From positions 5,409,036 through 5,473,035 of the forward strand of contig CM077833.1 of NCBI GenBank assembly GCA_039720395.1: a stretch of 64,000 bases of DNA, given 5' to 3'. Origin of the DNA: Liquidambar formosana. Lineage: Eukaryota > Streptophyta > Magnoliopsida > Saxifragales > Altingiaceae. How positions within the stretch are numbered: position 1 is the first letter of the stretch; the number at the start of each line of letters is the position of its first letter. The position numbers and the translations under genes are program-made. Shown piece after piece: positions 46,291 to 57,761 of this stretch. The notes beneath the pieces are model-generated. The model saw only the letters and a program-made list of their open reading frames with translations, made no database searches and had not been told where the DNA came from.

Positions 46291-48376
46291 TATGGACGTC
46301 GGAAATCGACTAAGGGGGAATCGAGTTTCTGTTCCACTTGTAAAAGGGTTTCAAAAACAAAGGAGTCGCCACCTCATTCTTAGGGTACGAGGAAACCACT
46401 AAAAGATTTGTTTTATAAAAACAAATTTGACTCCATTTAATTGGAAAATAGGTAAGTCTTGAACCAAAAATGAGGGTTCGGGGCTAGGTTACGAAATAGG
46501 AAGGTTTTGAGCCACAGCCCATAGGCACCTATTTTGCCCGATAAATCGGTCTCATTTATTAATTGGGCTTAATCAATTTCAACCATGCATAACTAAAAAT
46601 TGAGAAAATTAAAAGATAAAAACTAAGCTAAGTTGGACTTGGGTTTAAGTGCGCGGCCTACGTATTTCTGACAAAGATCAAAGTCTACATAGTTCGAACA
46701 ATCATGTTGAGGGGAAGAGTTTCACTTCTCGTAGGACTCTATTAGAATCCAATCCATAATCAAACACTTTATTTTGAAAATAACTTGCTTTGAAACAAAT
46801 AACTTTAGTTTAAAAACTTGTTTGATTTAGGATGAAAACCCTAATAAGATCCTATGAATAATAAAACTCATGGGAGCATGCATCATCACATAAACAATTA
46901 CATCATGGCAATGGAGTTTAGAGATTATACCTGACAGAATTGAGGCATAGTTCTGTTTGCAACCTCGGGGTTTTTGAGTTGAAAATTGGGCAGAGCTTTT
47001 GCGCTTTCCAAACTTTAAAATGGCCTTAAGGGAGGGAGTCACAAGTGGGGTAGAGCTTCCGTGCCTTCAAGCTCTAGAATAGGTCGCAAGCTAGAGGGTA
47101 CTAATAGGAATGTTCCCCACTAACTATTGAGCCAAGCTCTTCTTTAGAATGAGTCTCAAGTGAAGGGATACTAATAGGAATGTTCACCCCACACTCAAGA
47201 ACTCAAGCTCTTCATTTGCTTAGGAATACTCTACTAAGACTTGGTGTAGAATGAAGGAGGAGAGGACCCCTATTTAGAGTTAGAAGGTGGGTAGAATGGA
47301 TGGTTTGGATTTAATCTAGCTAAGGATGATCCAATGGCCTAAAATCAATCTTAAGAGATGACATTTATCTCAAATCTAAGTGATAATTATCAAACATTAT
47401 CAAAAAGATTGGAAAAATCCAGATTAGTTGAAGAGATAATGTCAAAATTAAGAGATAAAGCCAAAAAATAAAAAGGATTGGTGACCAAGTGGACACCTCA
47501 CTGTCTGTTTGGCCCTTTATGGCATGAAAACGTTGGAATTGGAAAATTTTCATTAGACACAAAGTTGTAGAGCTTTAAAATACCTTTTAAAAAGACCAAT
47601 TTCATCCAAATCCAAATTTTGAGTAAAAAGTTATGGCAAAAATACGAAATCTGGTTTTAAAGCATATTTTGGACGAATCTTGTTCATTTTAAGTCCGAAT
47701 TTATCCATTCTTTTTGCAAAATATTTTTAATTCAATTTCCCACATATTAAGACTCAAATTAAGTCAAAATTGATCCACAATGGGTTAATTGGCCATAACC
47801 CAAGCAAATACGGCTCACTGGGGTCCGAAATGCAACTAAATGTAAAATAAGAGTTTGTATTCTGATTGAGCCATGCTTGCAACCAAAACCTTTTGGAAAT
47901 CATTTTATTCATTTGAAAACAATAATTAAAGCTCAATTAACACCAATGTGGCCATTAGTTTAAAAATTGGGATTGAATTAAAAGTCAATTTTGAAGAAAA
48001 CCGACAAACGGATCTCAACCTTGCACACTATGGACCATCCCTAACCAAATCAGTTCCAAACCTTACCAAACTTTAAATCAAGCTTACAAATCGCATCTTA
48101 AGGTCATTAGGATTATCTTGGGATGAATTTGGTGAGAATTGGACATCAAATAAGAATTATGCAAGTGAAATGACATAAATGCCTTCCAAATTGCAAAAGT
48201 TCTTATTAGCTATCAAGACTTAACCAAATTGAACCCCGGAAGATACCATGGATTCTTTGGGATGTATAGAGCTCAACTAAAAAGATTTAGTGCCAAAATG
48301 ATGCAAAAACCTACATGTGATAATGCTCCTAAGGTGGAAAGGTGTGGAATTAGGGGATGAAAATGGGGTGTCTACA
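46291..48376 (-). mobile_element. Tat-type solo LTR (family E), copy 2
   Basis: 2086 bp, plus-strand ends TATGGACGTCGG and GGGGTGTCTACA, flanked by a perfect CCTAC duplication (46286-46290, 48377-48381). It aligns with 41859-43904 over most of its length but has lost most of the dyad array (only one TGTTTGGCC-like half site near 47505). Nested in the family B LTR. Confidence 0.9.
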
Positions 48377-48795
48377 CCTACTCTTCTAAATCATGCATAA
48401 TAATAAATAACACACATTAACCAGCATGCATATGATCATACCAATATTACTTCCATCATGCATAATCACAATTCATGAAACTGAATAGAAATCGATAGAG
48501 AATTACCCTCAGGCTTACACGCCTTTGAATCCGTTTAGTTCATCCTTGCAAGCCTTCCAAATCACAGCATGAATCCTCAGTTTAGGGTTTGTGGGTTAAG
48601 TGTATGGTGGCTCCTTGGATTAGGGTTTTGCCTCCTTTCAGAATTATAATGGTGTATATATAAGGATCCTTAGGGTTTTGGGAGTCCTTCCCGGGTTGCT
48701 AGCTACAACCGCATTCTAAATAGGATTCTTCTTTTCAATTAAGAGTCTTGGGGAGAAAGAAATACTAAATCCAGAATTTTCATAAAAAGAAAGGG

Positions 48796-48861
48796 TGCGT
48801 ACGCATCCCAAGTGGTTGTGTACGTATGAACGCGTCCGTACCCCTTACTGGTGCATACGCA
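48796..48861. repeat. group of TGCGTACGCA-type dyads
   Basis: Perfect TGCGTACGCA at 48796; degenerate sites centred near 48821, 48835 and 48856 (TGTACGTA, CGCGTCCGTA, TGCATACGCA). Steps 21, 14 and 21 bp. Confidence 0.8.
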
Positions 48862-49319
48862 GCAGGGCTGAATGAAAAATGGCTACAAACTGAGGATTTT
48901 TGCTGTGACTTCATTAGCTCATTTGGGATCGCTTCGTATTTGTCAAGACGAATAATAAACCTCATCATCGGGATTAAAAAAGCAATTTAGAATTAATAGG
49001 TGGTCCAAAATGGGGTGTCTACAGTTGCCCCTTCTTTCGATGTTACTCACCTGACAAGTTACATCGTAAGACTTAATAGACGACACTAGTTTGACCACCT
49101 TATGATTCTAAATCAAGGTTTTTGAAAATACCATTTGTTAGGGTCGGATTAGGAATCACTTAATTTACCTACTTACTCCTTGCGGAGATCAGACCCATCG
49201 TAGTTCGAAAGTAACATGACTTCATCTAGGCATTGATGAAGATAAATAAGAAGAATTACTTCAGATTTTGAGAAATATTGACCTTGACGAAGGCCACGAG
49301 TGTGAAACCCAGCCCTAGA

Positions 49320-49605
49320 AAGAGGGCTAACCTTGAAGAAAGCCCACACACATATGAGAATGGCCCTATGGCGAGGGCTGACCTTGACGAAGGCCTATGA
49401 ACAATGAGAATGGGCCCTATGGCGAGGGCAGACCTTAAAGAAGGCCTACAAACAATGAGAGTGGCTCTATGGCAAGGGCTGACCTTGAAGAAGGCCCACG
49501 AATAATGAGAATGGCCTTATGGCGAGGGCTGACCTTAAAGAAGGCCCACGAATAATGAGAATGGGCCCTATGGCAAGGGCAGACCTTAAAGAAGGCTTAC
49601 AAATT
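49320..49605. repeat. 50-51-bp minisatellite, about 5-6 units
   Basis: Units of the form ATGAGAATGGCCCTATGGCG then AGGGCTGACCTTGACGAAGG, with one-base length variants. Confidence 0.88.
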
Positions 49606-49607
49606 GA

Positions 49608-49870
49608 CGGAATAGAGCCCTCAAAACTCGTATCCGATGGAAAAGAGTCCTCAAAACTAATTTCCAAAAAGGAGTCCTCAAGACTCATATCCAATGGAAA
49701 ACACTTCAGAATCCACAGACCTGAATCCCATCTTTTAAGATATTTGAATCCAATAGAAAATACTTCAGAATCCGCAGCCCTGAATCCTATCTTCTAAGAT
49801 ATTCAAATCAGACGGAAAACACTTTAGAATCTACAGACCTGAATCCCATCTTCTAAGATATTCAAACTTG
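49608..49870. repeat. two adjacent minisatellites (~30 bp and ~60 bp units)
   Basis: First, about three units with GAGTCCTCAAAACT and TCCGATGGAAAA (49608-49700). Then three units with AACACTTCAGAATCC, ACAGACCTGAATCCCATCTT and CTAAGATATT (49697-49870). Confidence 0.82.
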
Positions 49871-49914
49871 ATTAAAGACCATATTAGGGTGCCCGACCCA
49901 ATTCTAAATCCTAT

Positions 49915-50045
49915 CTGAGTCCTCGGACTCCAAAACAAATCATATCAGAGTACTTAGACCCAAAGGGAATCAAACCAGGGTACTCGGACCCAAAGCAAAT
50001 CAAGTAAGGGTACTCGGACCCAAAGGGAGTCAAATGAGGGTGGAC
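49915..50045. repeat. ~33-bp minisatellite, about 4 units
   Basis: Units with GGGTACTCGGACCCAAAG and AATCAA, ending at 50045. Confidence 0.8.
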
Positions 50046-52245
50046 ATTAACGAAGGTCAATCAAAATTTCGAACCCTAACGATGGTCGACCTTAATGAAG
50101 GCCAATGATAAGTTGAATTCTAACGAGATTTGAATCAAACATTTCTGACCAAACAAAGATATTCAACAAATCACCAGAAGAATTTATATTTGAAAAAGAT
50201 GCTTAGAGACCATTCTAATCCCCAAAGAAAGATGCCCTTAGGGCAAAGCAAGAAGGGTACCACTCAATGGTTCGAATTCAAAAGCAACACTCAACATGCA
50301 TGCATAGACTATTTGGAGCCCATTCCCTGCCTACATGGTCTAATCGAAATCGAGGCCTTGGTGGGATCACTATCGATTTTTCTTTCTTTTAATGATCACC
50401 TTTGAACAGGGTTACTAATTTGATTAGGACATGTAGTCATTCGTTTCTTTGGCATCATCTTTATCTTCAACACATTTCCTAAAACCTGTTTGAGATTGCT
50501 AAATGGAGTTGTAGCTTCTTTCCTAGCGTTAGAGATCCATTCCCCAGAGTGATAATGTCGCTATAATAGAATTCGCTTCCGAGAAGTCATGAGAATGTGA
50601 ACATATAAAGCCCAAAACAAACATTTATTTCAAATGAAGCACAAGACACCAAACCTTTATACTACTTCCGCCAGTATACACATGGATGACATGCACACAA
50701 CCACCCATTGTTTAGCCCTTTGGGATTATACTTCGAGTAAATTGCTGATGATGCAAAGAGGCAAATGAGGACGAAGAAGAGAAAACCAAGAACAAGGATG
50801 TAGACAAGAGACTCAAGCAAGACCAATAAGGAATTCAAGTACGACTTGGAATGATAAAACAATAGACTCGAGTATTGACCTCACCTATTTCAAATGTGTC
50901 TCCTTTTAATTTCCATCTCATTAAGACAATTGTTATTTTTCTCTTTTCCTAGTTAATTAAAGAAGATCAATGATGTACTAGTTATTTCCATAAAATTTCA
51001 CTAACTTTGGTCCACTCTTTCATTAACAAAGGCGTTCCATGTGTTGATTCTGATGGCATGTGAGGATATTCAATTAGGCTTGCCCCTTGACTCAAAGGTT
51101 GGAGTATGCATCACCTTCCTTGATGTCTGGTTATGATATCTGTAGGCTTCACTCCTTTACTCATTTTCTTTTCTTTTCTTTTTTCTTTTCATACCCTAAC
51201 TTTTGCCTAGGCTGCCATTTTGAATTTTCAACCTAATGGGCTATCTTTTCCCAACTTGTCCTTCTCATACACACGATGGAGTGCTATGACCTATCTTTTC
51301 AAACGCATTAGTTATCTCCTTCGCTTATGCCCCTTGTGTGGACTCCAAATGATGTGAATGCATTTGCTTTGCTTGTGCCCCTTGTGTGACTCCAAATGAC
51401 ATGAATGCACCTTTGTACAAACTCCAAGTGATGTGGGTGCACCTTTGCAAGGTTGTCTACGTATCCAAGAGGAATAAAGCCAAACGTAGTTCATTAAATT
51501 CGAACAACTTCGATTAATCGGAGAGGACTTTCATTTAGACCATAATGAAGGTTCAAGGTTCTAGGCTCATGAAAAGAAAGATATTGAAAGCTCAAAATTA
51601 ATTTCAATGGATTCCTAATTGTCAAGGATTACTTATCCACTTTCTGAATTTTTTTTTTTTTTTTTTTTTTGCTTTTCTCTTCAAATATCCTCTTTTGATT
51701 CTTCCACTTTTCCTTTCTTTTCTCTCTCTTTCTCTCTTCTTTTTTTATTTTTTATTTTTTTATTTCCCTTATTGTTTCACTTACATTGCCCCTTTGCTCC
51801 AAACAAATCTGTCTCCAAAATTTGCCCCTTGTGTAGGGAGTAATCCTTGACAAGGGTATTAGAAAGAAACATTCTAAGGCTCAAAGGGGTTAGCAAATGA
51901 TATTTCTTTTTTGTATATTTTTTAGGGAAGGGTAGTAGAAATGATGGCCTTTCTTCATTTCAATCTCCATTGTTCAAAATTTGAGTATGAGAAGGATAAA
52001 TGTGTAAATTTCCAAATTTATTGCTCGCATCTCTTGATAAGTCCATTAGTGTTGTAAGATCACCCTATTCTAGTGTAAACCAATTGATATCTCTTTAAAA
52101 TATTCATTAATGTTCAAGTTGATTAAGATAGCTTTAATTTTAATAGATTTTACTTTCCTTTCTTGATCCTCATTAATTATCTTTTCTAGATTAAAGGAAT
52201 TTTGCCTTCAAAGATTTCATTATTAGGAGACACACCAAAATAAGC
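50046..52245. other. noncoding interior without gene
   Basis: T-rich runs (51165-51192, 51648-51772) and the noncoding box at 51194-51241. Nothing protein-like. Confidence 0.5.
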
Positions 52246-52395
52246 TGTAGACACCCTATTTTGTACCACCTAATAATTCTGAATCCTTTTTATCCCAATG
52301 ATGATAATTATTGTTCGACCTAAAGCACGTGAAATGATCCCGAGCTGGCCTACAGAATCACAGCAAGACTTCAGCAAAATTACACAAAGAACTTG

Positions 52396-52457
52396 TGCGT
52401 ACGCATCCCCACTGGGTGAGTACGCTATGCGTACGCAATACTTGGGTTGCGTACGCA
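52396..52457. repeat. four TGCGTACGCA dyads in helical phase
   Basis: Centres at 52400.5, 52421.5, 52432.5 and 52452.5 (steps 21, 11 and 20). Three are perfect TGCGTACGCA. Confidence 0.9.
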
Positions 52458-53139
52458 CCTTACCTTATTTTTTTGAAACCGCATTTCCTTGTCTGTGAGG
52501 ACTGTCCAACCCGAGAGTTAGAGTCCATTTGGGATGGGAAAGAGAGAGCAATCCGGGGAGGGACTCCCTAGGAACCCTAGTAAACCCTATAAATATACCA
52601 TTATAATTTTGTAGGAGGGGTTCAAAAAATATAGGAAAAAAATAAGAGGAGGAAACGACTCTTGCATATTAGGAGAAAGAGAATTGCTTGAAGGAGAGCT
52701 GTGATTCCAAAGGATTGCAAGGGAGAATTGATCGAGGAAGGTGAACTAACCTGAGGGTGATCGTTTAATCTTTCGTTCTAGTTTACAAAATAAGATTGTG
52801 CATATAAGGGGTATAATCGCATGTGTAAGATACCAGAAATATTCTTTATGAATTCTGTATGATTAGGAATTAATATGATAATGTGAAGCATGCATAAATG
52901 ATTATATTATTGGGTTATTATACATTATGATGTGCTAGGGGGGTAGGTTAAATTTGAATAGAACTAACTGCTTGCTTACCGTAGTTAATATCGATTAATG
53001 ATGTTAATTTGGATACGTTAGGCAAATATTCAAATCTCATGATTTCGTAGTAATTATCTGCTTGCAGTGTTCTTGATATATAGTCATAGGGTTAGTTTAG
53101 TTTGCTTTCTATTTTTTGGAATCTGGGATGCTTATGAGT

Positions 53140-53170
53140 TCCGTACGCATTGATCACAGGTGCGTACACG
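53140..53170. repeat. pair of GCGTAC-type dyads, 21 bp apart
   Basis: TCCGTACGCA (53140) and TGCGTACACG (53161), the counterpart of the pair at 45695/45716 in the other LTR of this family. Confidence 0.8.
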
Positions 53171-53206
53171 CCTTATTGTAGCAAACAGTCTTCTGTTCAC
53201 TAGAAT

Positions 53207-53334
53207 CTTTTGCATGATAACAGTTAGGGTTTTTTATTTCTTAATTGTTGTTGTTCGAAATGCATGTAATCTTCTGCATGATAACAGTTAGGGTTTTTTA
53301 TTTCTTAATTGTTGTTGTTTGAAATGCATGTAAA
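53207..53334. repeat. 64-bp tandem duplication
   Basis: 53207-53270 and 53271-53334 are nearly identical (GCATGATAACAGTTAGGG then TTTATTTCTTAATTGTTGTT). Confidence 0.9.
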
Positions 53335-54726
53335 TTATTAGAATAAGATAGAAACCCTAGAATTACATTTATGCATTACACCACATGATATAACCCTTGG
53401 GCATGCAAAAATACTGCATGAACAAGATTCTAATCATGTATATTAATTAATAGAAGCAACAATACATGATAAAAATGTATGCTTTAACATGCGATAGAGC
53501 TATTTCAAGCAAAACCCTAATTTCAGCATAATAAAAATAGAGGTATACCTATGGTTCAACCTTCTTATCATTGTAGAGACTCCTTTATCCTCTTGTCAAT
53601 GAATTGAAACACTCTCCTTCAAGCCTCCACACAAACCCTAGCTCTCCTTTAGAACTCTCTCTCTCTACCTCTCACTTAAAAATTAAGTTAAATGCCTCAA
53701 AATGGCTCTAGTTTCCCCCCTAATGTTGAAACATGGAGGGGTATTTATAGGGTTTGAGTGAAATCAATCAATGGTTGGGATTAAAACCCTAAATATCAAT
53801 CCAAGGGTCATTAGATACTCTCTTGGGGCTCAAGGCACTCAAATAGTTTTGAAAAATAAGATAGAATGGTTGCTGGAGGTGGAAAATCCGTCAAAAATTG
53901 GAAAGAGATAAAAAAAATCCTAAAAATTGATGGAGTCCCTTGGATGACCACCCATGGCTGGGCGGCTAATAGCTTGGGCCCAGGTGGCTAGCCGCCCAGG
54001 CCTAGGTGGTCACCTGAGGGCCTTGTCAGGTCTTGCCTTATTTGAGCCCTTTCAGCTTCTAAATGTGTTTCATATGCCCAAATTAACTCCGAATTTGACG
54101 AAACGAAAGCCAAAACGACCATGCTTTGAAAAGGAATATGATTTGAGGCATTTTAGGGCAAAAATACCTAGCCATGGCTGCAAGGTTAGGTTTTACAAAG
54201 GCAGCAAACTGTTATGCACCACCGTCGCTAAGCTTAGGTATGCACACATGGGTTGCACCAAATGCTTTCCAATTCAAAATTCAACCTTCCAAAACATCTT
54301 TAGGAATGAAATTAAGGCTAATTAAAGTCAAATGAGTGAGAATTGAGTGAAAATCATGAGCCGATTTGAGCTAACCCGAAGTGGGTCTCTTAACCAACCT
54401 AAACTATATCGAGCCATTTTAATCTCGAACCATCAATTCATTAAATTGAACCCATAAATACCTCGAATATATCCATATAAACTCTAATTAGCGATTTGGA
54501 GATCATTTCAAGGTCAAATGGAAAGTTTGTGACCTAAAAGACGATTGCCCCTCAAGTCGTAAAAGTTCTTATTGGCCCTTAAGATTAACTCCAAATCGAA
54601 CCAAAATTCATACACATTATCCTTGAGACCCTAGAAACTCAATGCAAAAGACTAGACTAAAAAAGGAAACAAAAATGCACATAAAATGACAAACCTTAGC
54701 TAAGGTGGCAAAAATGGGGTGTGACT
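53335..54726 (-). mobile_element. Tat-type LTR (family C) fragment
   Basis: Matches the 5' half (minus-strand sense) of the LTR at 57762-60418 and ends GGGGTGTGAC. It lacks the part with the GGAGTCGCCACC block. It also matches 12230-12635 closely. It carries a four-dyad array (53944-54013). Confidence 0.82.
53944..54013. repeat. array of four dyads, 20-21-bp spacing (family C, copy 1)
   Basis: Centres near 53947.5, 53968.5, 53989.5 and 54009.5. Site 3 is GGTGGCTAGCCGCC; site 2 has decayed (GGCGGCTAATAGCTTG). Confidence 0.8.
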
Positions 54727-55598
54727 CCTCCGAATCCCTAGTTTCTTTGGTTTCCAAAAAGACTATGTCGCTACCCCAAAAAAGGATGGGATGTTTCCCT
54801 TCCTAAGTTGGGATGACCCCAGGTCATTCGTTTCTAGTGGGTGGTGTTAAATAAGATGGATTCAGTTCAAGGGCGCCTTGACTATCCTAGGAATGCGAGC
54901 ATATCTAGAATTATCAAGGCTATGGAGTCGCTACCAATCAGGGGTTTGAGGACGCGATTGCACATCCTATAGTTGGTTAAAAGAATGGGGTCATCTGAGA
55001 TCCCAAAATAAGCCCATCTGAGGTCTTATCATCAATAGGTCTATCTGAGGGCCTACTGAAAATTGAATGACTCCTAGTGGTTTGTGAGACTAAGATTCGG
55101 GGTAAGGGGGTTTGGTTACGAGTGGGGAAGGTGTGAGGCACCCCACATCACCGATTGGAAACCAACGGTTCTCGATTTTGATGATGTTTCTTATTAAAAT
55201 CCTGTTTGGTATTGTTGATTTCCTATATGAACAATTTAACATAGAATACCCTTTTGAAGGGTGGAGAATTCTGTTATTTTTTAAAAGAGATCCTTAAAGG
55301 CATTTGGAACAAAGTCCTTTTTTGAAAGTGGAGATGTTTGAAAAAGTATGCCTTAAGGTTGTGTGAATGAGAACCTTTTTTGAAACGACCACAAATTTGC
55401 CTTCCTTCTCAGGGGTATTTTAGATCAAATTGATTAACTCCAAAGGGGAGCATCTCTACCTTGCAATGGTAAAAATCAATCCTTTATGAAAGGATGGAAA
55501 TGGAAATGATGTGGGTCCATTTTCAAAGAATTAATATCAAGTGCGAACCTCTTTAGGATCTTGAGGAAGCCTGAGACTTTTGAAGTCGATGGGCTAGG
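54727..55598 (-). mobile_element. LTR fragment of another Tat family
   Basis: No coding. It has a GGAGTCGCTACC block (54929) and ATTCGGGGTAAGGGGG followed by GGGAAGGTGTGAGGCACCCC (55095-55145), the 3'-end signature shared by the other Tat LTRs here. Ends are not resolved. Confidence 0.55.
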
Positions 55599-57761
55599 TG
55601 TGAACCCCGAAAATTGGGCCCACAAGGGTTTGGCAAAAAGATTGTTCATGGGAAAAAGAAAACAAAAGGAGTCGCCACCTTATTTTTTAAAGGAAACACG
55701 GAAAACCCTAAAACAGTTTGTTTTTAAAAAACAATTTGAATGACTCCATATTTAAAAAGGAAAGGCAAAAGCAAGTCTTTTGGAAACCAAAAAAATCGGG
55801 GATTCGGAGGCTAAGTTATGACATGGGAAGGTTCTAGACAAAGCCTATAGGCACCCATGTCACCCTTTCGGTTTCTCGGTTTATTTGGGCTAAATTAAGA
55901 TCTTTTCCATACAAAAATCAGCAAATATCATCACAAGACAGCATGCATATCATATATTCCATTCATCCTTCCATGCATAATAAGCAAATAAAAACAGAAA
56001 ATAAAGAAAAGAAAAAAGAAACCTAGGATACTTGGATCCTAGAACGGACTTGAGCCTCACAAAGAGCGCCTACGTACCATGCAACGAAATACATGGATCA
56101 AAGTCCACGTAGTTCGATTAGAAATAGGGTTAAATCCTAATACAAACCTATGGTAAAAACCCTAGGTTTCCTTATTTGAAAAAGAGAATTGAATAAACCA
56201 AGTTTGAATTTAGAAAGAATTCCACAAAATGGAGACTTTGGTAAAAAACCAGAATTTTATTGGTTAAGGAAACCCTTGATTAAGACCATAGATTCATATT
56301 AAAAACTAACCCTAGGAGGGAGAAGAGAGAGAGTTAAAAAGGAAAGGTGAATTAGGGCACCTTCACACCCGTTTACCTGAGCGCAATAGCTCCAAGCATT
56401 AGCAATTTCAAGCAATGGCAACCTTATTTGCCATAGGACAATTACCACACCTATTTGCACCCTTACACGTGCTCAAAATCATGCAAACACAATGATATAT
56501 AAATCTGGATAGAATAGTATTATGGCCTAAAATCATCCACTAAACATGCTAACAGCAAAAACAACGAATAATAATAAGCTCTAACACAATCCTAAAACCA
56601 TATCATGCATAAAAACCCTAGAACGAACTATATGAATGCAAGAAATATCATAGTCAGTCTATATGTAAAACATATACAGCAACTATGAAGAAAAATCAAT
56701 AAAAAAGCCTAAACTAATATGTTGTATGAAACTATCCTAAAACAAGAACACTAAAAACCCTAAACTCACAAACATGCTTAAAAACACACAAAACAAACTT
56801 CTAAACATGCTAAAATCAAACTAAACAGAACCTAAATCATGGATATTAACTAACTAAAGCAATAGAACATGATAAAAATCCTAACTTTAACATGCAATGA
56901 CGCTACTCTAAAATAAGGACAACAGAAGCACTAGAATCACAAACATGCTTAAAAACACATAGAACAGCCCTAAAGCAAGCTAAACTCATGATAAACAGTA
57001 GGTATTTCATGTATATTAACTAGATAAAGTGTTAATACATGATAAAAAAAGCTACCTTTAACATACAATAAGCCTATTCTATAAGAAAACCCATATTCAG
57101 CATAAATAAGGAGTGAGGTTACCTTAAGAAGAAGCTTCCTTGCTGCTGTAGAGACTCTCCTTTTGACTTATGGATGATTTGAATCAATGTTCTTCAAGGC
57201 TACAGCAGGAACTCCAGCTCTCCTTCAAGTCTCTCTCTCTTATTTTCTCTCAAACACTCATGTTTTAAGGCATAAAGTGGCCTCCTTTGTGCTGAAGCAT
57301 AGGGGGTATTTATAGACTTCAATTAGGATTAATCAATGGCTGGGATTAAAACCCTAGAAATTAATCCAAGGGCTATTAGAGACCCCCTTGGGGCTTAAGT
57401 AACTCAGAAGTTACCAAAAATTAGAAGGAAACTCGTCTAAAAGAGCCCAAATACGTCAAAATAGGCAAGAGTCCGCTTCAGCAAGGAGTTAGAGTGAAAA
57501 TAGGAAAGTGGTCTCGGGTGACCACTAGGGCCTGGGTGGCTAGCCACCTGGGCCCAGGCGGCTAGCCGCCCGAGGCTGGGTGGTCACCCGAGCCCACTCC
57601 GAATTTTTGCCTATTTTTGACTCCTAATGCTTCTAGAAGTGTTTCAGGGGGCAAATTAAGTCCGATTTTGATGAAACAAAAGCCAAAACGACCGTGTTTC
57701 GATGAGGAATACATTTTTGAACATTTTAGGTGAAAACCACTAACCATGGGGGCATGGTTAG
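55599..57761 (-). mobile_element. Tat-type LTR (family C), interrupted by the next element
   Basis: Starts TGTGAACCCCGAAAATTGGG at 55599 (LTR 3' end) and aligns with 57762-59880, then stops exactly where the next LTR begins. The missing ~540 bp should lie to the right of that younger element, beyond the window. The last five bases, GTTAG, would be one copy of its target duplication. Confidence 0.82.
57518..57587. repeat. array of four dyads, 20-22-bp spacing (family C, copy 2)
   Basis: Centres at 57521.5, 57541.5, 57563.5 and 57583.5. Sites 2 and 3 are perfect palindromes, GGTGGCTAGCCACC and GGCGGCTAGCCGCC. Sites 1 and 4 are mutual inverted repeats (CTCGGGTGACCAC and GTGGTCACCCGAG). Confidence 0.93.

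Larger units (their letters stand above)
45121..49023 (-). mobile_element. Tat-type LTR (family B), 3' LTR of a pol-less element
   Basis: Plus-strand ends TGTGAGCACC and GGGGTGTCTACA. Without the nested solo LTR it is about 1.81 kb. The sequence to its right, read on the minus strand, is purine-rich just before the LTR (GAAAGAAGGGGCAAC), as expected for a polypurine tract, so this is the 3' LTR of a minus-strand element whose interior is 49024-52245. It carries two pairs of dyads at 45522-45725 and a group at 48796-48861. Confidence 0.78.
49024..52245 (-). mobile_element. interior of a pol-less Tat element (3' noncoding DNA)
   Basis: No gag or pol motif in any frame. It runs from the polypurine tract next to the 3' LTR (49023) through four minisatellites to the conserved noncoding box at 51194-51241 and a CTACGTA hairpin (51454-51492). 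It is cut off at 52246 by an LTR in the opposite orientation. Confidence 0.65.
52246..53334 (+). mobile_element. Tat-type LTR (family B), opposite orientation, truncated
   Basis: Starts TGTAGACACCCTATTTTG and aligns with the reverse complement of the 45121-49023 LTR (family B), through the dyad regions at 52396-52457 and 53140-53170. It ends in a 64-bp tandem duplication and then joins another LTR. Neither a polypurine tract nor a primer site is adjacent. Confidence 0.75.
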
